From Megascapheus bottae (Eukaryota; Chordata; Mammalia; Rodentia; Geomyidae), in the NCBI GenBank assembly GCA_024803745.1, contig JANJXV010000013.1, positions 55,669,001 through 55,733,000 of the forward strand: a stretch of 64,000 nt of DNA. Reading direction: 5' to 3'. Shown here piece by piece: positions 1 to 12,627 of the stretch. A model generated the notes under the pieces. That model made no database searches, was not told the origin of the DNA, and saw only the letters and a program-made list of their open reading frames with translations. A program made the position numbers and the translations under genes. Position 1 is the stretch's first letter. Every line of letters starts with the position of its first letter.

Positions 1-135
1 TCTAGGTGTTTTTGTGCAACCCAGAAAAAGGCATCTTCTAATCTGGGCACACTGTGCAGGGAAGGGTGTGTTGCAGGCTGCAACCTGCCAGGTCGTGCCA
101 GGCCTGTCTGCCTTTATTGTGTGCAGGATCTCATC

Positions 136-177
<42 letters not shown>

Positions 178-2500
178 TGAGTATGCACACATGTGCTTGT
201 ATGCATGCCCAGGTGTGGCTGCCCCGGGGACCCCTCCCGGGGGCAACTCCACCCATGAAAGTGTCTACAGCTTGAGGTGTGGCGCTGTTGACCGCTGGTC
301 CCTGGTGGAGAGGGGACATGGGTAGTGTGCCCCCGCCACCCCACACAGCACTGGGGCTCGGGGGCATGGAGGCGTTAGCAGCTTTGTCCAGGCTGGGCCT
401 GGCCTCTGCCTGATTTGGGAACCTGGAGCTGCAGAAGCTGATGGCACCCAGCCACATCGGCTACGGAGGCTCCGTGGTCCCGGGCATGGGTGGCGGGGGC
501 GAGGGCTGGCACCCCAAGCAGGCATGCTGAGTCCCCCAGGCCTGAACCTCCAGGGTCAGGGTTAAGAGCTGAGGGTTGGGGGTCACCCAGGCCACAGGCC
601 ACCATTCTGAGGGACCCCTGGGGCCCCAGCTGCCATCTGAGTTGCAGCCGGTCCCCGACGCTGGGCACCAACAAGGCCGTGTCCCTTACCCCGTGCTGGG
701 GGCCACAGGCTGGAGCCTAGGGTCCCCGAGTCCTGAAGCATCACTGCCTGCCTGGGACCAGGGAGGGTGGTGGGCCTCCTGTCCTGGAGAGAGGGGACGG
801 TGGGGGCCCTGGCCGTCCACAGTGGGGTCAGGACAGACTGGGAGACCAGTGGTGAGGGAGGGTTGTGTGGATCAGCTTTCTGATTGAAGTAGCAAGTGCA
901 TCTACCAAATGCAATGGGAAAGAATCTTCTAGCAGGTTCTAGCGACCTGAACACCTGGCTGAGAGAGGGTAGATTACTGTAGTCATACAATGTGCAAGGG
1001 GCAGTGAGCAGGCGTGGGTCTTCTGCTGGGGTGTCCCCAGGGGACGAGGCCACGTGCCTGATGGCCTTGGGGTCGGGAGCAGCCCCTTCTGTGCTGTCCT
1101 GGGTAGCAGAACTGCTCTCACGGCTTTCCTGGGGGACCCTGACCTCTGACCTGAGAGCCCCCTCCATCCTGGGTCATGGGGGGCGGTTCTCATGAACCTT
1201 CCCCATTCCAGAGCCATTCTTGCCTCCCTACTGGGCTCTGGGGGCTTGGTGGCAGGCCCTGTGTCCTCTGCTTGTCCAGAGACCTGGTGTGGGGGACCCG
1301 GTGTGGAGACCGGGTGTGGAGACACACGGGGTGAGGGGAGGAGAGACGGTGTGGCAAACACAGAATGGGGGACACAGAGAGAGAGATAGGACACCGGAGA
1401 CATGGCACAGGGGACAGGGCATGTGGGCAGGGGGCAGCTCTGTGAGCTTCCCTGGGGGGCCCGGCCAAGCCCCCCAACTTCCTTATGATGCAGAGGCAGA
1501 GGCAGGGCCAAGCTGTAGGGGAGCACAGGTGACGCTCGTGGGAAGGCTCTGGGATGCCCGGTGAAAGCCACCTGTGAGGCCACGGCCCACAGATAGGAGC
1601 CACACAGGAGCTCAAACCCATGCCTGAGGAGGGCAAGCTGCATGCCACTAAATCGAGCCAAGTCCCTGGCCGAGCAGAGCGGCTGGCTTTCCGTTCCTAC
1701 CCTACCCCCAACCCCGGTGCTCTCCTCCAGGGGCTTTGAGCCTCTCCACGCCCTGCACTTGGCCCCACGCGTCTCAGCTACTGCTTAGACCAGGTAGCCC
1801 CGCCCAGCTGAGTGCCCACACACTCCTCCCGTAAGCTGCCCTTAGGGGGTCCTGGAGTCCCAGCCGCGGCTGGGGGAGGCCTGCCTGACCCAGCCCTGGG
1901 AGCACCAGCGCCCGCCACCCCGGCTCCTGCGCCCTCTCTAGCTGTTCCCCAGGCTCGGTTGGTGAGCTTCTTGGGGGCTTCAAGCTCAGGGTTGGCCATC
2001 ACTACCACAAAGGCCCTCTTCAAAGGGCAGGGGACCCCCCACCCCGCCTCTGATGTCAGCCGATTAGGGCCTTGCAGAACCCGTCCCCTTTCCTGGCTTT
2101 CTGAGTTACGTAAGGACCATCGTGTCAGTCACTTGAGTTGGGGAATCGGGGTCTGGCACCGGCTCAGCATGACGGACACCTGCTAATCACGAAGCTGAGC
2201 CCCGCGGTCGCTGTGAGATCGAGGGGAAGGCCAGGAGGGAGGCGGGGAGGCGGGGAGGGAGGCCAGAAGGCCTGGGTGGGCCCAGGGGGCCTCTCAGTCC
2301 AGCCTGAGGCCCAGAGCCGGGATTGGCACCCAGTGGCTTCAACTGGGGAGTAGTTGGCACGGGGTGAGGGCCAGGGCTCTTGCCAAGGACACGGGCCTCC
2401 ACCCATGGGCACGGGACCTGCTACAAGGCCTCTGACCCAGGCAGGATGCCCAAAGCCAGCAAGGGCTCACCATGTGTCACTATTCCACACAAGTAGCCAG
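1..2500. other. Intergenic, no gene recognised
   Basis: GC-moderate DNA 3' of FGF4. Only the TG microsatellite near its left end stands out. Open frames here lack homology that I recognise and overlap on both strands. Confidence 0.7.
136..179. repeat. (TG)n microsatellite
   Basis: Alternating TG interrupted by a short CGCG run; it produces spurious Cys-Val frames. Confidence 0.97.
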
Positions 2501-2504
2501 TCAA

Positions 2505-2620
2505 CGTGGGGTCACACCAGGAATCCTACCTCCTCAGGAGACTGAGATCTGAGGACTGCAGTTCAAAACCATCCGGGACAGAGTAATTCATGAAACCCTG
2601 AGCTCTCTCCAATCACTCAC
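2505..2620 (+). mobile_element. Family II SINE fragment
   Basis: Degenerate left half (TCCTCAGGAGACTGAGATC) without a clear ID-like right half. Confidence 0.65.
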
Positions 2621-2639
2621 CAAGAGTAGAGGTGTGAAT

Positions 2640-4040
2640 CAAGAGGTGGAGCCACAGGCTTGAGCAAAAATCCAAGTGAGAACTGGGGGCACACACACAC
2701 ACACAGAGCCAGTTAAAGCAGGCATCCAGAAGCACGAGGAGCCGTGGTTCTGCTGCACAGCCTTGCGATAAGGCCTGCTGGATGCGGTCCCAGGACTCCT
2801 CAGGCTTCTGGAGGGGCCGCAGCCTGTGGGTGCTCGCAGGGGCTCCTGGGTACCAATTACTCCGTATCAATATAAAGCACCCATTATGAAATGGGGACAC
2901 AGAAAGTCAGAGACAGAGACACAAGGACAGGGGGGCATCTTTCTCCTGTTCCTTAGCCTCTTCCCCCGCAGCCGGGCACTGCAAGAAGAAAAACAAGGAC
3001 TTTCAGGGACCGAGTGGCTGGACAAGTGCCCAGGACCAGTGACCTTTGCAGGAAGACCCCCCTTTTTACCCACCCAGGGCCAGCCTGGCCTGAGGCATCT
3101 CTGTGCTTTCCCAGGAAAGTCTGGGGGTGGGAGAAGGCTTCCTTCTGCCCACCTCAGCCCTGCGCCCCACACCCCCCGCCCTTGCCCCAGGAAGAGCTGG
3201 GCCAGGGACCAGGGTCAGCTCCTGGTCCAGCAGATCAAGGCCTGGCTCTGATGCCCACTTTGTCCCTGTTCCAGCCCCCGCCCCTGGGGGTGATGAGGGG
3301 TCTGGCTCACAGTTCGCTTAGATTTCATGACCAAATTTCTGGGGCATCTGCATGCTGGCTGGTATCTATTTCCATGATTTCTTACTACATGGCAAACACC
3401 TCATGACTTGGGGGTTGGAAGCGCCCTCCCTGGCTTGGCTGGCCAGCCTAGTGGGCGTAGCAGGGCCAGCTCATGGGCCGGTTGTCACCATGAAAGCCTG
3501 GGCCGTGCTGTCCGATCTGAGGCCCTCTGCGCTCCCTGCCCTGCAGGCTTGCTAGTCACATGCCGGAAAACAAGGTTGAAAAATCAAGCTGTTTGGAAAT
3601 TAAGGTGTTTTCTAGGGCTCTGCTGTCCTCCAGGGAAGTATGTTCCCTGGCCTCCTCCAGCACGGCCACCCCAGGCTTGCAGATAGCTGTCCAAGCCCCA
3701 TCTGTGCCTGATCCGAGCCAGGTCCTCCCTCGATGACGACAGCATCTGAATCAGAAGGCCTCAACCCGGGAGACCTCCCCTCCCCATGCCAGAGACACCA
3801 GAGAGGAGACCCAAGCACAGGCCTGCCTGGTAGGTGGGGAGACAAGACCTGGGAGTGCCCTGCTGGGAGAGGATGGGGCCCACCCATGAGGGCCGTGATG
3901 GGAGGGGTCCCTGTCTCCACGAGAGACCACTCACCTTAGGGGGAAACTGAGGCACTACCCAATCTAGGCTATCATCAAAATGGAAGTTCTAAGAGGACAC
4001 TAAGCATCCCCTAGGGCTAAGGCTGTAAGGAGGGGAGTTA
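2640..4040. other. Intergenic, nothing recognised
   Basis: Unique-looking sequence with a short CA run near 2692. No coding or RNA gene signature seen. Confidence 0.6.
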
Positions 4041-4081
4041 GAGGGAGCAGGGAGGGAGGGAGGAGGGAGGGAGGGAGAGAG
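4040..4081. repeat. (GGGA)n purine tract
   Basis: Irregular GGGA/GGAGGGA run. Confidence 0.9.
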
Positions 4082-4139
4082 CTAGGCAGGAAAGAAAGAA
4101 TGGCAAAAGCAAGCAACCCTGCCAGACAAATCTAAGAGA

Positions 4140-4256
4140 CTCCTGTCTCCTGTTAACCAGCACAAAGCCAGAAGTGGAGGTGTAGCTCAAGTGGTAGTAA
4201 GCTGACATGAGCTCAGGAACCATACCCAGGCCCTGCGTCCAAGCCTTAGGACCACT
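4140..4256 (+). mobile_element. ID-like SINE right half
   Basis: AGAAGTGGAGGTGTAGCTCA box A region and a degenerate box B near 4230; the left half is absent. Confidence 0.7.
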
Positions 4257-4804
4257 CAAACGTCCCTCGGGGTGTCTGAGGAAGAATTCCTGTGAGAGGA
4301 CATTCTTTCCTCTTTAGTTTCTGGTGACTCCTGTGTCCCTGGCTTGTGGCCGCATCCCTGCCCTCTGGAAGGCCTGGGCCTACGTCTTTCCTTGGTGTTG
4401 GGGGCTCGCTGGCCGTGAGATGAGGCCACCTAATCGCGGTGTTCAGTGTGATCTTCGGCTTAGGGACAGCTGCAGGCAGAGGCCCCTGCTCCAGAGTCCT
4501 CCTGAGATCCCAGATGGATGTAGGTCACTCAGATTCTGGGTAGACATAGATTTGAGGGTCTCTGTTTCTCGGCCCATTGCTCTGCAAAGAGTCTGAGTCC
4601 TCTGGAGGCTGAGAGGCAGGTCCCATCACTCCGCCTCGGCACAGTAATCAGTCAGACCCAGAGAGGTCCAGGCTGGGCCCACAGCGCACAGCAAGCCCGG
4701 GACTCAGGGCAAGCACCACGGACTCGAGGCCAGACAGGGTCCTGGCTCTCCTGGGTAGAACCCGCTCCGGCAGGTGGCTGCAGGGCGTCTCCAGGTGGGC
4801 TCCA

Positions 4805-5640
4805 AGGCCATCAGACCCAGGTAATGATTGGGGCCCCTGCTCAGGCCCTAATGGGCCATTAAAGGCAAGCCGGGCCCGTGATTACAGGGAAAGTTCCGTG
4901 GTTCTCCCTTTGAAATCCACAAAGGCTGAGCAGGTACGGGCCGGGCGGGAGGCGTTTGAAGTGGCCTCGTTCTCAGGGAACATCTGGCAGCTGGGCTGTT
5001 GGGCTCCAAACGTGCGCCGGGCTCAGCTGGCCCTCAAAGGCGGCCTGGGCCCAGTGCCGGGGCCCGACTCGGCTTTTTTCTCTGGTTTCGACTCGTCCCA
5101 AACTCCAAGAAGCTGCCTTGCGCCTGGCTTTGGTGGCAGTGTCAGGCGAGGCCTGGCTGGGGGCGCTTTTCCTTTCATTTCTCTCTGAGTTGAACTTCAG
5201 AGAACACCAACACCAAAGAACCAAGGTTGGCTCATTAACGCAGGCTTAGCAAAGAGCCGGGAGATTACCGTAGATTCCCACAACAGTTTATGTTTAAAAA
5301 AAAAGCAAATATTTGGGACCAGACAGCTGCCCTGATCAGAGCTGTTTCGGGGGCCGAGCAGCGTTTGGGGACCCAGCAACCCCGCCCCCATCTTCCTAAT
5401 TGCTCAAGCCTTCAAACACAGAGGGAGCACGTAGACTGTGCGGGGTGATCAAACACTAAGCTCCTACTGTGTGCTGGGTAATGCGCACAAACATGGGCTA
5501 TGCGGCCCCACTTTGGGACTCAGAACCTGGGACACCATCAGTAATTCTTCCCGAGAGATATTTTGGACAGTGAGGTGTGAAGGAAATCCAGTGGGGAATG
5601 ACCACGATTATAACGAGAGGGGAGTTAAGAATGGTCCAGC
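4805..5640. promoter_or_regulatory. Unique AT-rich blocks, candidate conserved non-coding DNA
   Basis: TAATGATTG, CCATTAAAGG, CCTTTGAAATCC (TCF-like), GCTCATTAACGC and AAGCAAATATTT occur in a SINE-free stretch of over 1 kb. This is suggestive of an enhancer but only by composition and motif words. Confidence 0.3.
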
Positions 5641-5850
5641 TAGGCGCTGGGGGCTCAGGCTGGTGGCTGAGATCTGAGGATCGGGGTTCGAAGACAGCCT
5701 AGGGAGGACGGCCTCACTTCCCGTCAACAAACAAAAAACCAGAAGAGGCTGTCGCTCAAAGTGAATAAAAGAGCTCCGGGATAGCACCCAGGCCCGGAGT
5801 TCAAGCCTCAGGACTGACCAAAGAAGAAAAAGAAAACAGAACAAAACAAA
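5637..5850 (+). mobile_element. Family II SINE
   Basis: Left half with GGCTGAGATCTGAGGATC, right half with AGTTCAAGCCTC, and an A-rich tail at 5820-5850. Confidence 0.85.
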
Positions 5851-7227
5851 ACCAAGTCCAGAGGGTGGGGGCGGCTTCTGGGTAGACAGATGCAGGTGGG
5901 TCCCATGCTGGGCACAGGCTGACCAGGGGTCAGGCACGGCCTCTGGGCGCTGAGGCCCTGGGGGAGGGGCACACACAGGGCCCCCAGCGTCCCCGCCATG
6001 AAGGGGGCCTGGGTCTCCGTCAGAGTGGGGACACTGGCTGGCCGTAGAGGAGGAGCAGGAATTAGGAGGGCTCGGGGGTGGGGTGCCTGGCTAGAGAAGA
6101 AGGCCAAGGTCCTGTGCGGAGATGGTGAGAGCTGGGCTGGCTGGGGTGGCACGCAGAGCCACACAGAGCCTGGAATGCCAGCACCCTTCCCCGCCATGGA
6201 ACCCGTGGTGGAGCTGTGCAAATGCCCAGCAGCATGGCAGAGACGGGGAGGGGTGGCTGCAGGGCCTTGGGCTCAGAGAGGCCTCTTGGGGCTGGACAGC
6301 TCCGCCTGGCTCGGTGGCCCTCACAGCCGCGCTGGCCGGAGCTGGGCCCGCCAGCCTCCGCCAGCCGAGGGAGTCTGCAGGGCCTGCGGGGGACCAAGAG
6401 GTCACTTGGAGAGGGACTTTGGGCTTCGATGGACGTTTGTATCACCCGAGCCCCTGAGTGCTGCCTGGTAACTGGACGGCACACAGAGCAGAGATGGAGT
6501 GATTTGTTCCAGACTGTTCAGCAAGCCAGGTCAGGGAGGTAGAGCGCCCTGGCTTCTGCCAGCCTAACCCTAGCAAGTACCCGGGCTCTGCCCATGGGCC
6601 TCGGCCCCCAGACGCCCATCCAGGGACCTTTCCAAGGCGACAGTGGGTGGCTGAGCCTGGAGTCTGGGCCCCTGCGGGGCTGGCACCGCCGACCGGGAGC
6701 CTCGGGGTGCTGGGGTGGCAGCCATGCCCACGTGGGGAGAGCCCCCAGAGCCCGGCTCCGCTGGGAAATTCCTGGCGTTCTTTCTTTGGACGTGAGCTCT
6801 CTGCAAGGGTGGCAGAGGAGACGCACAGAGCCAGCAGAACTCCCCAGGCTGTGGGCGAGGCAGGGATGGCAGGCCTGGGCCCCCGGACACCCACTCAGAT
6901 ACTCGCTTCCCTTCCTTCTGGGTTTCCTTTCACCTTGACTCCTGGTGCCCCCCCCAGCTCTTCTATCATGAGCCCAGTTGCAGGGTCACCCCAGGATGTT
7001 CTCAGCTCCACAGCCAGAGTGACCCTCCAAGAGCCCTTCCTGGTCACACCAGGCCCTGCTGATCCAACAGCCTGAGTCAGGAGGGGAGGGGTGTCTGTGT
7101 GGACCCCCAGAAAGCCCAGACCAGCGTGTCCAGCATGTTGGCCTCCAGTGCAAGCCCATCCCAGGAGCCATGGGGCTAGGATCCCGGTGCCTCCCTGGAG
7201 GGACTCCCCGTGTCCAGAGCCCCCTGG
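5851..7227. other. Intergenic, nothing recognised
   Basis: GC-rich unique DNA. Several overlapping open frames on both strands, none with recognisable protein similarity. Confidence 0.6.
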
Positions 7228-7457
7228 TCTCTTTTTTGTTGCTCTTGGTCGTGGGGCTCGGACTCTGGGCCTGGGCGTGGCACCTTAGCTTTTCAGCTGA
7301 GATTACAGCCCTACAAGCCCTACTTCCATTTTCTAGAGGTTCATTGGAGATTAATTGGAGTCTCAGGTCTTTAGTGCCTGGGCTGGCTTTGAACCAAGAT
7401 CCTCAGATCTCAGCCTCTGGAATAACTAGGATGACAGGCGTGAGCCACCACACCCAG
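7228..7457 (-). mobile_element. Family II SINE
   Basis: Reverse copy from the T-rich tail through TCCTCAGATCTCAGCCTC to GTGAGCCACCACACC. Confidence 0.9.
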
Positions 7458-7494
7458 CTTGCATCTTGTCTCCTTTTACAAGAAAACCCTGGCC

Positions 7495-7650
7495 CATCCG
7501 GGGTCTGTGAGGCTCTCATCTCCAATAAGCTACCAGAAAACTGAAAGCGGTGCTGTGGCTCAAAGTGGTGGCCTGAGCGCCCAAGCTCAGGGTCAGTATC
7601 CAGGCCCCCAAGTGCAGGCCCCACAACGGGCAAAGGAAAGGAAAGGAATC
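7495..7650 (+). mobile_element. Family II SINE, mostly right half
   Basis: CTCATCTCCAATAAGC linker, then GTGCTGTGGCTCAAAGTGG and a degenerate box B; the A/G tail ends near 7650. Confidence 0.8.
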
Positions 7651-9035
7651 CCTGGCTCGGGAAGCAGGCTTGATTTGCTGCTGGCTGTGCGTGACTTTAG
7701 CAGGGGTTCAGGGTTCAGGTGTGGCTGAAACCTCAGGCTGTTTGCATACAACACATTGCCTGGAGCAGGTGTGGTGAGGACGGGGGAGGGCTGGGGACTG
7801 GTGCTCCGGCAGGTGAGTGAATGGCAGACTGGCAGTCCCTCCAGTCCCTTCGCTGGCCTTGGCTCCTCCGTCAGGCTGTTCTGTCTCCCTGTGGCCCATG
7901 CTGGGCAAAGCCGGGGCCCCTGGGCCCCAGAGGCCGTGTTTGCACATGAATAGCCAGAGATTTCCTGAGGCCCACGTCGCGAGGAAAATGCACATTTGTC
8001 ACCAAAAGGGCCCTGGCTGGGCACCACACACCAGCAAACGGCCAAGCTGCCCCTGCCCCAGGTGTGAAGGCTGCCAGACCCTCCACCCAGCCGGAAGGAG
8101 CCAGCCTTAGGTCTGCAGGGGTCAGGACCCCCGCCTGAGGCCCCCACCTGACCCCACAGACAGGCAGGAAGAAAGGCGGAGCTGGGAACCTTTCCCCAGC
8201 CGACAGCTGCCAGGCTCAGGACCCCTTGGGGCAGTAGGGACCCTGTGGGGGTGTCTCAGAGCTCAGCCCTTCACTCAGCAAACATCCATCCACTTTTCAA
8301 TGCAGTGGTGAGGGGAGTCTCATGGCTCAGAGCTGGAGTGGGGGGGGGGACCTTGGTTAAAGCTGCTCAACAGAATGCTGGGCAGCCACTCCAGCGGGGT
8401 CAGGGAAGGTGGCTTCCAAGATGGGGAAGCCAGCCATCAAAGATCTGAGGTCAGAATAGCGCAGGTGAAAAGAGCATGTGCAAAGGTCCTGGGGCGTCAT
8501 GGGAAGAGGTGGGTAAGCAGCCACAGCCTTTGTAGCTGGACAGTGAGCACTAGCAGGGATAAGTCCTACCCCCTGAAACCAGCTGTTAGGGACCCCGCCG
8601 CTAAGAATGTCTCTGCTCTGACTGTGTGACAGTCACATGGGCCAAGTCTTCTGTCCCTTATACCCAGCCCTGGCACTGGCAGGGCCAACCTGGCCAATCC
8701 ATTCCCTCCTCTGTCCAGAGCCCAGGAGATGCCCCTGGCCCGGTCTGGCTGGCAGCCCAATCCGGCCGGCTGATGAGAGCTGAATGGGGACCCCGAAAAT
8801 GTGTCCACATTCTCACACCTGGGCCCCAGGAATATGTCCTTGCTTGGGGTAGGGTCTGTGCAGATATGATGGGCTTACCCAGACTTTCAAGTGGGGGCTT
8901 GGGGGACGGCAGGTGCAGGGCGGGGAGCAGAGGACAGGAGAACGGTGGGGAGAAAGGAGAGGACAGAAGAGAGGAGTGGAGAGGGGAGGGAAGGAAAACT
9001 GTGGGGTTTGTCTGTGTAGGGGTGGTGTAGGTGTG
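7651..9035. other. Intergenic, nothing recognised
   Basis: Unique DNA ending in a purine-rich stretch (8930-9000). No gene seen. Confidence 0.6.
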
Positions 9036-9039
9036 TGAG

Positions 9040-9160
9040 CCCAGTACTGGGGCTTGAACTCAGGAACTGGACGCTGCCTCAGCTTTCCCTCAAGGTCGGT
9101 ACTCTACCACTGCTCCATTTATGGTTTATTTTGTGGTTAATTGAGTCTCCTGGCTTTTCT
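9040..9160 (-). mobile_element. Truncated family II SINE
   Basis: Only the ID-like half and linker remain (GGGGCTTGAACTCAGG to TTAATTGAGTCTC); the next SINE abuts it. Confidence 0.75.
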
Positions 9161-9162
9161 TT

Positions 9163-9380
9163 CTTTTTCTTTTTTTGGGGGGGTGGGTCATGGGGCTTGA
9201 ACTTGGCTCTTCAGCTCAGGGCTACCACGCTACCCTTGAGCCAAGCCCCACTTCCCGTTTTCTAGAGGTTCATTGGAGGTGAGAGTCTCAGGTCCTTTAG
9301 TGCTGGGCTGGCTTTGAACCTGGATCCTCAGACCTCAGCCTCCTGAGTAGCAGGATGACAGGCCTGAGCCCCTGGGGCTG
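9163..9380 (-). mobile_element. Family II SINE
   Basis: Complete reverse copy from the T-rich tail to GGATGACAGGCCTGAGCC. Confidence 0.9.
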
Positions 9381-9384
9381 ATTT

Positions 9385-9640
9385 CCCCCCATGGTTGTTG
9401 TTTGGGGGAGGGGTACAGTGCTGGGGCCTGACCTCAGGGCCTCCTGCGTTCACTGGACTTTTTCACTCAAGCCTGGTGCTCTACCACTTAGGTAACAGCT
9501 CCTCTGCACATTTGCTGCTTCATTAGGGACAAGTGTCTCATGGACTTTCCTGACTGGACTGGTTTTGAACTGCCGTCCTCAGATCTCAGCCTCTTGAGTA
9601 GCTGGAATGACAGGTGTGAGTCACGGTGCCCTGGCTGTTG
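9385..9640 (-). mobile_element. Family II SINE
   Basis: More diverged reverse copy ending GAATGACAGGTGTGAGTCAC. It is the third of a tandem cluster of reverse SINEs. Confidence 0.85.
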
Positions 9641-10180
9641 TGTTTGTACAGGAGTCCTGTGGACTCCTGCACTGAGCACTGACCTGGCCGGGGGAGGGGG
9701 CCGGGGGGAGGACCACAGGTCCTCTTCCCTTTCAAGCCCCAACAGTCCGCAAGTCTCACTTGGGGTAAGGAGGTTTGGGGCGACCACGGGGTGTGGTAGA
9801 CATCAGTTGAATTTTGGCTGACTTGTCTCACCAGGCCCAGCCAGGCTCTGTGAGCCCCCCAGAACCCTCTGCAGTCTCTAATGCCTTCCAAGTAGAGGGC
9901 CAGCAGCCCAGGCTGGGTCTAGTCACCCCACGCCCCTCCTGGGGTGACTGGGGGCTATTTGCACCCATTAACACTCAGTGGTGAGAAATGTCTCTGATGT
10001 ACAAATCAAGCTGGGAGTCAAAGGGGCAGATCTGCAGAAGGGCTTTCTCCATTCCTCCTGCTAAACCCACAGCTCGGGAGCTGGCTGGCGGCAGGAGCTG
10101 GGAAGGGGGGCTCTATGGGAGGGGTATGTGGAGAGGGATGAGCAAGGCACAAGGAGGGGAGACTGCCCACTCCCAGGACG

Positions 10181-10183
<3 letters not shown>

Positions 10184-10216
<33 letters not shown>
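10184..10216. repeat. (CA)n microsatellite
   Basis: Uninterrupted AC repeat of about 16 units. Confidence 0.97.
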
Positions 10217-10218
<2 letters not shown>

Positions 10219-10506
10219 CTCAGCACGCCTGGACAGCTCAGTGAGCTGCAGGTAGAAAGGAGACTCAAAAGCCCTGCGTCCCCTCACTGCAGCGGACGCC
10301 CCCCCAACCAATGCAGAGAAAGCCAGGACATGGACGGGGGTCCCAGGTCCCCAGCATCCATCCATAGTCTCATCAGCCGGTCTGTGACCTTGTGAGTCCT
10401 TTGTAGTGTCTGCTTGGCAAGTTTTGCAGCGCGAGGACAAAGCAGCTTCCTCAGTAAACACTGAGAGGACTGAAAGGAAAGGCTCAGCTGGGCACTGGAG
10501 CCTCAC

Positions 10507-10708
10507 CTGCAGCCTCCGTTCTCAAGAAGTTAAGATCTGAGGATCACAGTTCAAAGGAAAGCCCACAGACTCTCATCACCAGTCACCAGCAAAAAGCTGG
10601 AAATGGAGCTGTGGTTCAAGAGAGCATCAGCCTTGAGAGAGGGAAAAAAAAAAAAAGCTCAGGGACAGTGCCCAAGCTCTGAGTTCGAGTCCTAGGACCA
10701 GCACCAGA
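10507..10708 (+). mobile_element. Family II SINE
   Basis: Left half is degenerate (GATCTGAGGATCACAGTTC). Right half has an internal A-run and GAGTTCGAGTCC box B. Confidence 0.85.
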
Positions 10709-10834
10709 AAAAAGGAGGAAGAAGAGGAGGAGGATGGGAGGAAGAGGAGGGAGGGAAAGGGGGAGGGAAGGAAAGAAGGAAGGGAGGAAGGGAGGGAGGG
10801 AGGGAAGAAGGGAGGGAGGGAGGGAGGGAGGGAG
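10709..10834. repeat. GGAA/GGGA purine tract
   Basis: Purine-only run immediately after the preceding SINE, probably an expanded SINE tail. Confidence 0.93.
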
Positions 10835-11211
10835 GCTGTGTAAAAGTGTAACAGGGACGGTGCAGCGGTGGCCCAGGTGTCCACAGAGCCGGGGACGTGC
10901 TGCAGTTCCTCGAAGCAGCTGCTGTGTCCAGCTCATTGTCACCAGGCAGCCCTACTCTACCTGTTTCCTTGGAGAGGCTCACCCCACAGGTGCCATGGAC
11001 CGTGGCGAGCCCAGCCCTTCAGGGATCCGGCAGAGGCCGAGAGGCCAGGGCTGGCCACAGGCTTCCTTGCTGGAGCCAGAGTGTAGGACGTGCCGGGGTG
11101 AAGACGCCCAGTCACGCAGATGACTTCAGGGCCAGCGGGTTTGATCCACTGTCTTCTCAGAAGTTCCTTGCGCTGGAGCCAAGCTACAAACCCTTGGTAT
11201 AAAGCTCATGC

Positions 11212-11306
11212 GGGGGCTGGGACGTGGCGCAGTGAGTGGCCGAGAGCTTGCCTGCGTGCATGAGCCCTGGCTTGGTTCCACATAAAAAGTGCTTTTTTTT
11301 TTTTTT
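11212..11306 (+). mobile_element. ID-like SINE monomer
   Basis: GGGGCTGGGACGTGGCGCAG with box A, TGGTTCCA box B remnant, then a poly-T stretch. It resembles a single rodent ID unit. Confidence 0.65.
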
Positions 11307-11334
11307 AATTTAAACACCTCATGGTATATGGAGC

Positions 11335-11336
<2 letters not shown>

Positions 11337-11372
<36 letters not shown>
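11337..11372. repeat. (GT)n microsatellite
   Basis: About 18 uninterrupted GT units. Confidence 0.97.
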
Positions 11373-11374
<2 letters not shown>

Positions 11375-11419
11375 ACCAACACTTTGCTTAAACTCAGGAC
11401 CTAGATGCTGTCCCTTGGG

Positions 11420-11421
<2 letters not shown>

Positions 11422-11477
<56 letters not shown>

Positions 11478-11492
11478 CCTCCCTCCCTCCCT

Positions 11493-11532
<40 letters not shown>
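11422..11532. repeat. (CT)n-(CCCT)n-(CT)n compound microsatellite
   Basis: CT array flanking a CCCT core. It lies in a reverse SINE remnant whose end is GGGATTGCAGGCGTGAGCC near 11590-11610. Confidence 0.97.
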
Positions 11533-11533
<1 letters not shown>

Positions 11534-11614
11534 CCTACCCCCCCCCCATGGCTTTGCACTGCTATCCTGGGATCGAGCCTTCTGAGTGGTGGGATTGCAG
11601 GCGTGAGCCTCTGA

Positions 11615-12372
11615 CCATGGGCCCCAGGAGACCAGCCCTCCAAAACCAGCTCAAACAAAACACGTTCTGGGGTGCCAGGGGCCCTGGACAGGAGCTAGTC
11701 AAGGTGTGCGATGTCTCACTTGAGACAATCCAAGTCTAGCCCTTGCCGGCACTGGCGCTGGCACCGGGACTGGCAGCCTCAGGCATCTGGGGGTTCGGGG
11801 CTGCTTCAGACCCCGCACTGAGGACTAGCAGAAGGGACTTCGCCGGGGTCACTGGGAGCCTGGGTCTGCTGATGCGCTGGCCCTGGCTGGAGAGGAAAGG
11901 GCCCAACGTCTACCCCTCCAGCCACCTCTCCCCGGAGGGTGGCCCACATGCCTACAGGCCTTCCGGAGCATGCGCTGGGGTTTGGCTGGGCGCCCAGTCA
12001 GGTGCCATCTCTGCCCTGGCTGTTGTGCCTTCAGAGCTCTCCCTACTGTCACCAATGCCCTGGTCCTGCCAGGCTGTGGTCTCAGGCCCTGCAAGGACAA
12101 GTCTCCATGCCCTGCGGTCATGGTTTTAAGTCCTAGCTTTGGTTTGAGACCCTCCCCAGCCCTTCCCGGTAGCCATTCCCTGTCTGGGGAGAAAGTCTCT
12201 GTTTGGTGACAATGAATCTTTAACAGGTCTCTAACACTTGTGAATCAAATGTCCCTGGAGGGGATGGGGGAAGGGGGATAGGGAGGGTGCCAAGGCCCCG
12301 GGCTCTCCAGTTCTACTCACAGCTGGAGCTTAGCTTCATTGGTGACCCCTCAGCTGGTAGCTGGTACTGTGG
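11615..12372. other. Intergenic, nothing recognised
   Basis: Unique GC-rich DNA, no gene signature. Confidence 0.6.
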
Positions 12373-12604
12373 CTTTTTTTTTTCCTTCAGTGGTGGGGTT
12401 TGAACTCTAGGCCTGGGCACCGCCCCTGAGCTCTTCAACTCAAGGCTACCCCCCTACCCCTGGAGCCATAGCGCCACTCCTGGTTTTCTGGTGGTTAATT
12501 GGAGATAAGAGTCTCACAGACTTTAGTGCCTGGGCTGGCTTTGAACCGAGATCTCTGCCTCCTGAGTACTTAGGGTTACAGGTGTGAACTACCGTACCTA
12601 GCAA
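12373..12604 (-). mobile_element. Family II SINE
   Basis: Complete reverse copy with T-rich tail, CTTCAACTCAAGGCTACC and GGGTTACAGGTGTGAAC. Confidence 0.9.
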
Positions 12605-12627
12605 GTAGTGTGGCTTTAAGTGAAAAC

